This document shows positions 54,144 to 64,000 of a stretch of DNA of 64,000 nucleotides, piece after piece (position 1 is the stretch's first letter; each line of letters starts with the position of its first letter). Below the pieces are notes generated by a model, which saw nothing but the letters and a program-made list of their open reading frames with translations, was not told the origin of the DNA and made no database searches. Source of the stretch: Schistocephalus solidus (lineage: Eukaryota > Platyhelminthes > Cestoda > Diphyllobothriidea > Diphyllobothriidae); contig WEDG01003396.1 in the NCBI GenBank assembly GCA_017591395.1, positions 51,489 through 115,488 on the forward strand, written 5' to 3'. The position numbers were made by a program, and so were the translations under genes.

Positions 54144-56644
54144 CCTCCTTGTTTCATTAAATCACATCTAATTCTTCCCATCTGCCAACTTAGTGGCGCA
54201 TTTTTGCTTATATCAGGATGACAGTCTTAATGCAAAATACGTGGTAGCAAAACAATTCTGAAGTTCTTGTTCGAAATGAGCCTCAGCTCGTTTAATCAAT
54301 TACTGTCTTTTGTGATTTGATTTGTGTGCAATTTGCGTCCCAACCCACTTGAACTGGCATCTAAGGATATGCGTGCTAAAAAGAAAAGGTTTTTCCTGTC
54401 CAGTGTCGTCCGTCATGCTCTTTGGTTGAATTCTATTTCGGCCAAGTATATTTCGCATCACAAATGGTGTTAAAAGCCAATTTGGTCAAATGGGAAAATT
54501 ATCCAACTGACATTTTTGTGTGTCCCTGATGATTTTTTAGTTCAAATTCATAATGGAAACGAGTTCTTGCCCAGCGTTTTTATGAGGGGCCTCATGTCAG
54601 CTTCGTAGTTATAGAGGACCTTAGCGCTGGAGTTTAAGAGCCCTTATTCATGGATTTCTTGCTGACTAGAAAGTAGACGTAGCGTTTAAGCCTTCCCATA
54701 ATAAAAACTTTAAGTAATTAAAAATGAAATTTTCCGATTTTTTATTTACCAAGTGAAGTGCAATATCTACGTTCATTTTTATTATAGTTTTTAACTAAGG
54801 CCTTATCCTAACGGATCTTGAACGAATTTGGTGAAATAGATTAATATTAGCTAGCATTCAATTATTTTTGGGATTAAATACTTGTTTCATTTGCCGGAAT
54901 CTTTAACTTTAACATCAGTTACCTTCCAAATGTGTTGAATTGGAATAAAAATAAGTCCATTCGGTTTTCGGTGAAATAAACACTTATTTAATTGGCTCTT
55001 TTAACTTTGAGAAGGAAGAGGAGAAAGGGGGAGACAATGTACTTGGGAAGGCAGTGAATTCACGGCCATATTTTATTTTGATAATGTTTATTTTTTCATC
55101 CCTTTGAGTGCATTTGTTTTATTTATTTATGTTATCTATATATGGGTTCACTGGTAATGAAGAAATTAACTGAAGCCCGTGATTAGATTGCAGTACCTCG
55201 TAACCGGATGCGTCACATCCACTGTCCCCGATGACGATGTACAGCGTCTGCCAAGTGCCATGTCAGGCTCAGAGACGGTGACTTACGCGTGAATTATTTT
55301 ATGCTGCTGAAAAAATGGCGCTGCACATACCTCATTCTGGTAGAAAGAAGGTGGTAGGACAACCAGAGAGCGATCGAGCGTAGCGTTTAAAAAAGGCTAG
55401 ACAGGCCGCCTACGCATGCCGCACACGCTCTCATCCTCCCACGCAACATACCTGATTTTCACAAAATAGTGCATAGCTCTGATCTCGCATGTGTCACATT
55501 AAGAAGGGACCACTGCAGCTCGACCCAAGGCCCTGAGGGGACTGAAGTGTTTACCGGATGGCAAACAGAATTTTTAGTGCACCGTGCTTTCTTAGAAGGT
55601 CGTCAGATTGTTCCGATGAACACAAGTCCTGGCTCTCACCAAAACACCCTATCTCATGTAGTTACACTTAAATCTGGGCAAGCCGAGCATTTCGACTGGG
55701 AATAAATTAAACTAAAAATCGTTGCCACTTGTTAGGCTTGCCCTCGGCCCACTACTCCAGCATAAACCGTTCTAACGCTCTTGTAGAGCTTAACGCGCAA
55801 TGCAAATGCATAATGTCAGTCGCGTATACGGACGTTATCTGGTACTCCCATTTAGACCATTTAGAGACCGATCGACGCCTAGTGATAATGCATTATACGC
55901 CCCGCTGGTCTTATAAGTCCAAGCCTTTTCGATAAAGAAAATTAATTTATAGTACCACTTGACCTCATATTCCAGCAACCGAGGCTTCTGTTTTACAGGC
56001 ATTTTGCCGGACTTTACTTTTTTTAGACAGTTGCTTAGGAACTGATCTTTCCGACTCAACTTCAAGAATTTAGGGTTTGAGCCCTGCGAATTACAAAACG
56101 AACTATCTTCTTTAGTGATCCAGTTATAGAAAATTGAACTTTCCAACAGTTTTACAGTTCGCGATTCGCTGTAGGGCCAAACATTGGAGTTCTTATTTCC
56201 CCTACGTTGAGTTTAAGCTTGAGGAAGGGTGTAACCTATTTAATCCAAATGACATTACACAGCTGCTTATTTGAGAATAAAAATGTATAGTTCAAATATA
56301 TTGAGGATTTTATGTGTGTAAATTTCCGTAGGCTTAAAAAGCATCAAGCTGAAGGTGGATTTGCAGCCTACGCGATAAAACCATTTGAAACGTTTGGTTG
56401 ATGAGGTCTCACTGATCATTTACTGGACTCACACATCCCTTTCTGCCTTGAGGCAAACATTCGATTCCTCCAGCAGACACAAACTGGGTATGAGTATAGG
56501 CACATAAACATTGGGATACAGCGGTTGCTGTCGTAGCCTTAACGTGAATCACAACGCAGAATGGGACGAGTGAGTCTCATAACCTATTGGTTAACCGTCT
56601 ATCCGCTAATGCCAATTTTTCCAACCTAATCTGGCTAGGCAACG
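54144..56644. other. Intergenic, no gene recognised
   Basis: AT-rich, apart from a GC-richer patch at 55,190-55,460. No family is recognised. Confidence 0.45.
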
Positions 56645-56795
56645 AGCCCATGGAGCAGTTTATTAGTGCTTTGGACTTCTGATCAACAGGTCGCGGGTTC
56701 TAACCTCGGTTGGTGCGCCACTTAGGGTTAACTATGATAATCAAATGAAGGCAAGTGAGCCCGAAGTGGTCCTTCCGGTCACCCTTATCTTCGTC
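56645..56795 (+). mobile_element. tRNA-derived SINE, copy 3
   Basis: The head reads AGCCCATGGAGCAG with TTTATTAGTGC, then TTGGACTTCTGATCAACAGG and the B-box GCGGGTTCTAACC (about 56,693-56,705). The body carries GTGAGCCCGAAGTGGTCC and TTCCGGTCACCCTTATCT, aligning with the copies at 31.4 and 51.3 kb. TTGGACTTCTG(A)TCAACAGGTCG is nearly identical to copy 1. Confidence 0.75.
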
Positions 56796-58390
56796 GGCAA
56801 GGTTAATTTGAAAGATGCTCGGATTGGATTATGTTTTGAGAAATGTTTTTTTCTGAAACATTAGCCTGTCTGCATTTTTAGCCAACTCCTGCATAAATTT
56901 TTGAATTTTGTTGATGATTTCTATATCAGGTTCGATATTAAATATGCCTCGCTGAACTCAAAAGAACCACAGTTTGGCGAGTTATAATTTACCAAATGGC
57001 ATGCAGGCCACTCGCATAAAATTTCATTGACAGGCTCTAGAATCGCCCACACTTTCACTGCTATAAATAGCATACATTCCGTGGGAAAGCAAAAACATAT
57101 AGCAGCAGAAAGCCGTTTGGCTGCACAGTTAAGTCCACTGTAGGTATGTACTCTGTCAACACTAATTCACAATTATTAATAATTATAAAGTTATTCTTAG
57201 AAAATTCGTAGGTTTTCAAATAGCACAGGATATTAGTGCCGCCATTTTATCAAAGTTCCCAAAACACAACGCCATACTGCAAAACATTATGTCTAGAAAC
57301 ATACCTAAAGGCAAGTTAGGAGAAAAAGAATTTAATATTTAAAAAACTTTGTTGTATGTGTTATAGCATGTAGTTTTCTTCCAAAAATATAAATTTTTAT
57401 TCAAAATCATTTTTGGGCTTTTAATCTGATTTCACGGAGTCCATCAGCCGACAGATTTACCACTACTTGAAAAAAGAATAAATCCATAAAAGCGTTGACT
57501 TTCCCAATCCTGACAAACTTTAAGCCGCGTTTTGCAGATTCGACTACTTCCTTCCTCAAGTAATTTTCTTCTTTCAAATAATAAGATAATTTCTGGAGTC
57601 CAGTCTAATAAGGTTGAGTGGCATAATAATTTTAAAAAAACCTTCCTAAAAGTAGTCTGTAACGTGGTAGATATTTATTAAAGGCTTCAGAAGTTTCTTA
57701 TAAGGTATTAAATACCCCGTTCCTTCCTGCTTAAAATATGTTACCTGACCTAACCAGTTTTGTCTATCTAACTCTTTGAATGGTCGGCTATTTTGCTAAG
57801 GATTAATGCATTTGATTAAATTTTAATAGGCAGTGCCTTTGAAGTGCACCGTTTATGTTTGTTAAACGATTTTACTCTATCATTCACCCATATTTTTGAC
57901 CCTTTTATCCTCAGTCGGCAATGAGGTAATAGGCCAATTCACCTGGATACTGAATGATTTAGTTTATTAGCTAGATACTAGGTAGTACTAAGTACTATCT
58001 AAATCCTAGACCTAATTATTTTACCGACCATTTGCCGTTGCATGACGCAGTTACAAACGGTTCGGCTTTTCGGCGGGTCCCACAGCGTTCTCCTTATGCT
58101 TCCTGTTAAATAAACACCAATTTCAAGGCTACCGTTCCAAGTTACCTTAGAAATTAATAATAAACGTGGCTTAACCCCTTCTGAACAAAGGTTTATGGTT
58201 GCTGTTCAAAAGTTGCCAAGAAAACAGCACAGGATCTAACTCAGGAAATGTCAACCAAAATTCCGAAATCTGTTTTCGAGTAGAAAAGATTGCTTATGTG
58301 AAGTCATAATAGTCATGAATGAATGCGAATGTTAGAGTCCCAGGAAATCACATGAGCAAAGGCGAAGTTCTTCCGAGCTCCGGAGCAATT
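56796..58390. other. AT-rich intergenic
   Basis: No gene is recognised. It includes the imperfect palindrome at 57,971-58,009. Confidence 0.5.
57971..58009. repeat. 39-bp imperfect palindrome
   Basis: Two 19-bp arms around a central A match at 14 of 19 positions, with a perfect inner core TAGTACT-A-AGTACTA. In this AT-rich setting it could be chance, or the end of a small inverted-repeat element. Confidence 0.5.
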
Positions 58391-58470
58391 TGTTTATTAT
58401 TCTGAGCTTTCAAACTCCTGCTGGAGTCCAGCCTCAGAGATAGCAGCAGTTACAAAATAGGTGACAATTA
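58391..58470 (-). mobile_element. Penelope-like 3' terminus, copy E (diverged)
   Basis: The minus strand encodes TAAISEAGLQQEFESSE, then TAATAAAC, with the stop again inside AATAAA. The Glu/Ser-rich tail matches copies A-D only loosely, but the tail, stop and hexamer sit at the same positions. The hairpin before GAAA is kept (GACTCC paired with GGAGTT). The open frame extends up to 58,594 without recognisable blocks. Confidence 0.45.
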
Positions 58471-59230
58471 TAGGGGGCAAAAACCAATCGATGATCACTG
58501 ATGCGTGTTTGGACGTGACTGCGCAGTCCTCAGCACTCCGGCGCAAAATCGATGCATCGATTGATTGAGGTCCAATCCGTAAGCCAGCCTTCAATCAATT
58601 CTCGGCTCGTCTTGTTTCAGGCATGGACGATTATCTTGATGGCCGCAAAGTTGAACTTAAGGCCCGTTCCGTAGGTGTGGGCAGCAACTTGCGATAATTC
58701 CTTGCCCCGTCGTACCATCTTGAACATATTTTGGTGAAGGGAGTATGGTTTGCTTAATTTTTGGGCGTGGCATTGGATCAAACGTTTCCGGATTAACGAG
58801 TTGGCGGTGGCAAGACTCGGGATCCCCTTCTACTGTGAGTGGCTTGCGCTATTTTCCTCAAATATAAGAAAGGATTTTAAAGTTAGGTTTAGATTTAGGG
58901 TTACGGTAAGGTAAGGTTTTGATAAAGGTGAGGGTTGCAAACTAGACTTTAGTTTGCATTTCTCTTTGAAATAAAAGTTATGGTTAGAGATGTGATACCA
59001 TAATACTTACACTGCTTTGCATTTTAGACAGAGCCACCTGTATTACATGGGTTGGGGTAACCCTATTACCGTGTCTTAACTTGGTGACATGCAGATAAAT
59101 GAAAAGCGCTTAGTTCACCGTGAAAATTGCTGAATCACTTAATAAAACCAGGTGAGGATATTAAGATAAATTTGAAAAAAGGAATTCACAAACGGTTTGG
59201 TTATTAAAGCGCATATATAATTGTCAGGAA
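58471..59230. other. Intergenic with a TTAGG-like tract
   Basis: A degenerate tract (GTTAGG, TTTAGATTTAGGGTTA, GGTAAGG) lies at about 58,875-58,940. Nothing else is recognised. Confidence 0.45.
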
Positions 59231-59274
59231 TGGAGGCAAATACGCGCGTCCCACCGAAACAGTAGGTTTATTTG
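59231..59274 (-). repeat. PLE terminal inverted repeat, 3' side
   Basis: On the minus strand AAATAAACCTACTGTTTCGG leads into CGCGTATTTGCCTCC. The right-hand partner at 61,600-61,637 carries the same blocks on the plus strand. Confidence 0.65.
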
Positions 59275-61387
59275 TCCGAGGTTTCAAACTCGTAGAGAGA
59301 GTCGAGCACCTGAATGTGTGAGTACAATAACACGTCAGCATTTTGGTAGTCAAACAACAAGTGAGACGGGCAAGTTAATGTCTTTGCCTGAGACGATTTC
59401 GTGCTGCCTATCTCACAGTGGTCACATAGTTCGGTGACGGTGTACTTCCTCGGCCAGCAAGTGGGCCGTGTCATCTGACTGCGTGAGTGGAGCGCATGAT
59501 AAAATGGTGGATCAACATGTTTGGTTCATGGTGTCGGTGTTAGATACTCACGCCTCCAGCAGTTCCTACTGCGTCTGGTTGCCAGTTCACGTTACTAGCA
59601 GCGTTCTCGCAAAGTCGATCTTGCAGCATGTGTGTAGCGACTAGAGAAATTGGATCATTTCTCCAAACTGCCGTTTCTGCTCGAGTACTTAGGAGGTGAG
59701 CTAGCCCCCTGTCTGGCATGGAGTTTGATTAACTATGCCCGATCGCTCACCTGCATCCAGCCGAGCTATCATCTGCGTAATTATCTTACGCATGATAGAT
59801 GCAGGACGATGGGCAATACGCAGGCTTAACTATGAGGCAATGTGTTTCTATTGTCTCGGACGCAATCATTATGTACCGTAGAGATTGCCAAATTGTTGAT
59901 GGCTCTCCCCCATTTGTTCTTCGTGGGCAGTTGTACGTGAAATATTTTATGGTAGCCGTTCTTCGCCTATTGGCTCCTTAGATGTTGCAGTTCCTGTTCT
60001 CCGCCCTCTGGTTTGCTGCAATTAGTTTTTACCCCTTTGGAGACCTCCCTGGTACATCTACGTTTGTGCACCATCTGATGGTTGCTAGGCTAGCAGAGCT
60101 AGTCGTCATTCTATACACTGTGGTGTTACGTCCACCATCGGGTCTGGGCTTGAGGAGAGCTGCTTGGCTTTTTGAAATGAATGAGGAAGTGAAGTGAATG
60201 AGGAAAATACCGTTAAACAGGTCCTGAAGGTCCGTTAGCCTGTCCTTCTCACTTATGATGAACGTGTCATCCACAATGCAGCTTCGTAGTGACTGAAGGC
60301 AACCTATTCCTGGTCTTGTTGAACCAGTTTTATACACAGGCTTGATACTAAAAAACGTACAGGTTTTCTATTTACTTGTTCATACGTACTGCATTGAAGA
60401 CGAAAAGGATTCGTGGACAGAAGGTAAAAAGTTTGCATTTGATGTTCGATTTTTAGAGCTGATTTCCTTGCGTCTTATACCTTCTTTAGTCATTTGTACA
60501 GAATCTTGCGTGCCAAGGCCGATGGAATAGACGGGAATAGAGAGAGCACGTCGAATGGTACCATAATTTGGTCATAGCGAACAGTTTCCATCGGATATCG
60601 GCCAGGAATCGGGTGGCCGAGATGATCGAGCACCTAGGGCCCTCTCAAAAAACTTCAGTTTTCCTGCCATCCAGTTAGCTCAATTATAAGTGAGGTTGTT
60701 TTTCAGATCCATGATTTGCCGAATGGCCTGTGGATATTGGGTTACCCATAGAAACGGATCAGTGTTGTGTTGGTTGGTTTAAAAACTAACGTTATTTGCC
60801 GAGCGAGATAGCTTTATTACTTCTGAGTCGGCTTAGGAGCCCGGTTAACTGGGCGATCAACAATTTGTCCTGTGAGAAAAGCGTAGTTTTTAGGATCGTT
60901 AGTCGTCGAGGGGAGCTTATGCCTTCCCATTTTGACCGACAGAGGTACCACGACGGTGGCTTTTCATTTGTCAGTCGGCACCACCATAATATTCCTGTCC
61001 CGTTTAAATTTATTCATTGCTTCCATGCCACTAAAAAAAGTATTAGTAATGTGCATATTCGTCATCAGTCTTGAAGGGTCTTTTGGCGACGTGTGCTCCA
61101 TCTCGTTAGGTGCGTTTTTTCTAACTAATATGACCTCGAGTTCAGCGAGGAAGGTAGCAGATGTAGCATCCCAAGTGTTAAAATTGCCTTCCAAACCTTC
61201 CTACTCTCAGTTCCTGTTCGCTTAGCTGCCTGGATTAGAGGTTCTACACCACAGTTTCGTTCATATTTGTTTCGGTTTTCAATTGAATAAACATCTGGTC
61301 TAGCTTCGTGTGCTTTATTTTTTGTCGCGCTTTTGCCAGCATGGATATTCTGCGGTCGAGGTGATCAGCAACAAAGTTGCTAAACAT
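59268..61387 (-). pseudogene. PLE RT/GIY-YIG open reading frame, degraded
   Basis: From ATG 61,387 the frame gives DHLDRRISMLAKARQKIKHT, ending at TAG 61,244; LSEQEL follows in a shifted context. The frame 61,194-60,964 has NFNTWDATSATFLAELEVIL and IMVVPTDK. The DKG glycine codon is TGA (60,966-60,964), after which KATVV continues, so this is a point nonsense change. RT motif A reads MVPFDVLSLFPSIPSALARK (60,564-60,505). Motif C reads IVDDTFIISEKDRLTDLQ, with VDD at 60,274-60,266, then RPDGGRNTTVYR. Next come CSKPEGGEQELQHLRSQ and KNGYH (about 59,990-59,900). The GIY-YIG remnant reads LSTRAETAVWRNDPISLVAT plus HM (59,697-59,632). The tail YEFETSDK ends with TAA inside AATAAA (59,268-59,270). 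Both RT catalytic Asp motifs survive. Confidence 0.82.
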
Positions 61388-61599
61388 TGTCTTGCACACA
61401 CTCTGTCTTTTTTCCCTCATTCACAGCTTGGTACTTGCACAAAGGCTGGGTGCAGTTCTTGAGCAGCACTCTCGTCGTTGTATAAATTTTCTGCCTAATT
61501 CCCTATTGACAGGAGTTTTTTAAGCCAGGCTACTCGGCACCACTCCATCACCGAAATTTGAGTGGAAAGCGTGGCTGTGCTTATGTGGTGGTTCAGCCC

Positions 61600-61637
61600 A
61601 ATAAACCTACTGTTCAGATTATCGCGTATTCACCTCC
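61600..61637 (+). repeat. PLE terminal inverted repeat, 5' side
   Basis: The plus strand reads AATAAACCTACTGTT followed by TCGCGTATTCACCTCC, the inverse of the element's 3' end. CAGCCC just before it matches the consensus CAGCCCAATAAAC of copy B. Confidence 0.65.
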
Positions 61638-62136
61638 TTTTCGGAAAGAGTTGTGTTTCGGACTAAACTTTTTCTGATTGTAAATATTTTTGGATGTTTT
61701 TTTGTTTTTCTTTTTTGTCTAATAGATGCAGTTTTCATCGCTTTTGAGGTTCGCTATTTGCCCCAAGTCTACTGAAGGAATGTTTCAGCTCGTGAAGGTT
61801 ATTTACATAAAAGGGAAAAACGAAATTGCATTTTTTCGTAGAGAAAATAAAGATATCAGTTGCTATTTTTTTCAAAATGCCTCCTGTTTTCTGGTTCAAC
61901 GGTAAAAGTGAAATTGAGGGAAGGAAACAGAACACTCAGTCTTTCATCAAATAAAGTGCGATTTCCTTCATTTATTTTCATAACTCAGTTAAAAATGTAC
62001 AATCACTAGGCAGTTTTCTTATAACTCTTTCAACAGATCAAAAACATGGCTAACGGCATTCCTCACTATAGTAAATCCGACGCGTCTGAATCCAGCACGA
62101 CAAGGTAAAAAGCTTTGTTTGGAAGTTTGCCAATTG
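61638..62136. other. AT-rich intergenic, nothing recognised
   Basis: No coding family, RNA gene or repeat seen. Confidence 0.5.
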
Positions 62137-62435
62137 ACGACGTAAATGCATGCCTCGCCGTCAGCCTGCGTGCGTGGTGACTGACTGGTGGAATATGAGC
62201 CGAGCTGCAATGGTTCCTCCATGGCTGTATCACGTGGGGGAAATCAATCGCATCCAAAGCAACCTAAGGCCAACTCGATTCAGGCTTACTATCGGATCCA
62301 GACCGGTGATGGAGGAGAGAGTGCGACAGATGCAGCGCAAGTCAAATAGCACTATAAACTAATTCAGGTACCCGCCATCTTGGGGATAGGCGGTGAAGAT
62401 CGTGTACGATCGACAGTCGAACTGACACAAGTATT
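62137..62435 (+). repeat. Dispersed repeat R, copy 3
   Basis: The copy shares GTCAGCCTGCG, GACTGACTGGTGGA, ATGGTTCCTCCAT, GGAGAGAGTGCG, TGCAGCGCAAG, AAACTAATTCA and GTCGAACTG with the tandem copies at 40.5-41.3 kb, in the same order. The middle is shorter and diverged. Confidence 0.7.
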
Positions 62436-63965
62436 GGATGTTAAAGAACACTATTATATCGTGTATGAAGTTACTTAGGATCGCATTCTAAATATATCAG
62501 TAATGCGGCATCATTTGCAATGTTTTTTCATTTTGTTGCATATTGAAATATCATTGGCAAACTTTCCTAAATTTTCTAGTGCAAATAAAAACGGAATATC
62601 ATCAATGTTTATCAAAGAAGTAAACGTGCATTTTAGGAAGTACATCAGTCGCTCAAACAGTAAACATAAAGAGACAGGCCATTTGTGGACAGGTTGAAAT
62701 GGATAAGTTAATTGTGCATTACAAGGACGGGCAACTATCTACTTTTCTACTTTTCCATTGGTCACATCTGAAATGTGAAGTTTTTTCCAAGCCGGAAGGC
62801 AGTATACCTATGACAAGTGTCCGATACACCTTCCTCAGTTAAATATCTTGCGAGCCAACGTTAAAAGGCTTCACTGGTGCCTTTTGTCACAAATTCGTCC
62901 ATCAAAAAGACTGTTTCCCCTCTGCTTGCGACCGTTTCAAACGCAATTACAGCGGACAAACTTATTAACTTTTATCTAATACCAGGCTGATGTGAATGTC
63001 AAAATCACGAACAAATTCCTCCGACGGATCGGTGATACTAACAGCAACTATGCAGTCTGTATAATCAAGAAAGCGTTAGTGTGTAGAACTACGTGAGCGA
63101 GTTTAAAACCAAATTTGAAAACGGCACATTCACTATGATAGTAAAACATGAGTCCATCGCCCATGGCCTCTCATTCAGATGGTCAAGTGCGCAACTGGGC
63201 TGTAAGCCGTTGGCGCAGCACCACTTAAGTGATATGCATTTGTCCCTTGATCTTGCAGCATTATGCATGTCTAGCATTGCATACTGCAGCATACAAAAAT
63301 TCTGCATTCGTTCCCATGAACAATAAGGTTGCGGTCATAAAAGTGCACGAGAAATTGACCCATTGGCAGATTGCCTGGCCATATCGGAACTGCAGCAGAG
63401 TAGACTGCATTCTGTACAAACGTAAAAGCAACGAAAAAATCAAAAGGAAAATACAGACTAATCATTTCAGAACTTTCTATGCATTGTGCGTAACCTGGCG
63501 ACCGTATATAACAGCACAAGCAAAGATTAGACATGACAGAGATTCGAATTTTCCAACGCTCACAGAGAAAACATGTTTTTAGTTTTTGGAGGAAAACAAA
63601 TGGAATATTTTCTCGTCCCATCCGTATTTATCGATAGTTTGTATTTTCTTATATAAAGAGCCAATGAAATGTTATTCTGTCCTCTCAGACACTTGATTTT
63701 TAGGCTTCATTGGACATACTTTTAGTGGTGACGCTTTAATTATAATAAACAGCCGAGCAAAGTGAGTTAATAGGAGTGTAATTTAAGAAAAAGAAAGCTC
63801 TTATGCAACTCTTGCTTACTTATGAGTACTTCTAAATCCCAGCAAGGTTTATATGGCACAAAACGTTCATAGTACATGAGGGCAAAATAAAAGAATAAGT
63901 AATGCAAATCATGCAGCTATGAAACGTTGTTTGCAGGCGTAAATGCGCAGCAGTGCAGACCTATT

Positions 63966-63967
<2 letters not shown>
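62436..63967. other. AT-rich intergenic, nothing recognised
   Basis: Overlapping frames of up to 117 codons at 63,093-63,621 occur on both strands without family resemblance. Confidence 0.45.

Positions 63968-64000
<33 letters not shown>
63968..64000. repeat. (AT)n microsatellite running off the window
   Basis: Pure AT alternation reaches the last base, so the full length is unknown. Confidence 0.97.

Larger units (their letters stand above)
59231..61637 (-). mobile_element. Penelope-like retroelement, long but inactivated copy (F)
   Basis: The minus strand reads, in order, the N-terminal helix region, DKG box, RT motifs, GIY-YIG remnant and ESETS-like tail, bounded by short inverted repeats. 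Penelope-like elements (PLEs) encode an RT related to telomerase fused to a GIY-YIG endonuclease. The ORF is broken by stops and frameshifts throughout, so the copy is fossil. Its host is the same genome that carries the shorter tails at 25.9, 50.9, 53.5, 54.1 and 58.4 kb. It is not an operon or host gene. Confidence 0.82.

Overview
The window is eukaryotic: genes are split by GT-AG introns, intergenic DNA is AT-rich, and old retroelements are common. A tapeworm (diphyllobothriidean cestode, of the Schistocephalus/Spirometra kind) is the best guess. That rests on the style of the LINE, with its craniofacial-development-protein-2-like endonuclease, reverse transcriptase (RT) and C-terminal C2H2 fingers, on the Penelope-like fragments and on a divergent peptide-type GPCR. 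It is inference, because no search could be run.

Layout. Positions 30-2986 (+) hold the last four exons of cytosolic seryl-tRNA synthetase, followed by a poly(A) signal. The final exon carries an apparent one-base frameshift in its Lys/Ala/Pro-rich tail. From about 3.1 to 36 kb I recognise no host gene. That stretch holds a 315-bp (GA)n microsatellite, GC-rich repeat islands, a 231-bp diverged tandem duplication (20.7-21.2 kb), Penelope-like (PLE) 3' fragments (22.5 and 25.9 kb) and a tRNA-derived SINE (31.4 kb). A dead, nearly full-length LINE lies at about 36.0-40.48 kb (+). It is followed directly by two head-to-tail copies of another repeat, with a third copy at 62.1 kb.

Positions 42,594-48,963 (+) encode a complete-looking three-exon class A GPCR of 604 residues, with all seven transmembrane segments and matching phase-0 splice junctions. 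From 49 kb to the end there is again no host gene. Short PLE tails occur at 50.9, 53.5, 54.1 and 58.4 kb, and SINEs at 51.3 and 56.7 kb. A long but inactivated PLE on the minus strand spans 61.6-59.2 kb. It carries N-terminal, RT and GIY-YIG remnants and is bounded by a short inverted repeat.

The two host genes have no evident functional link. I found no new multi-gene system. The most interesting signals are the reconstructed orphan GPCR and the recurrent PLE 3' end, where a conserved acidic C-terminal tail, a hammerhead-ribozyme-like pattern and an AATAAA containing the stop codon overlap. The LINE's C-terminal zinc-finger array is also worth a look.
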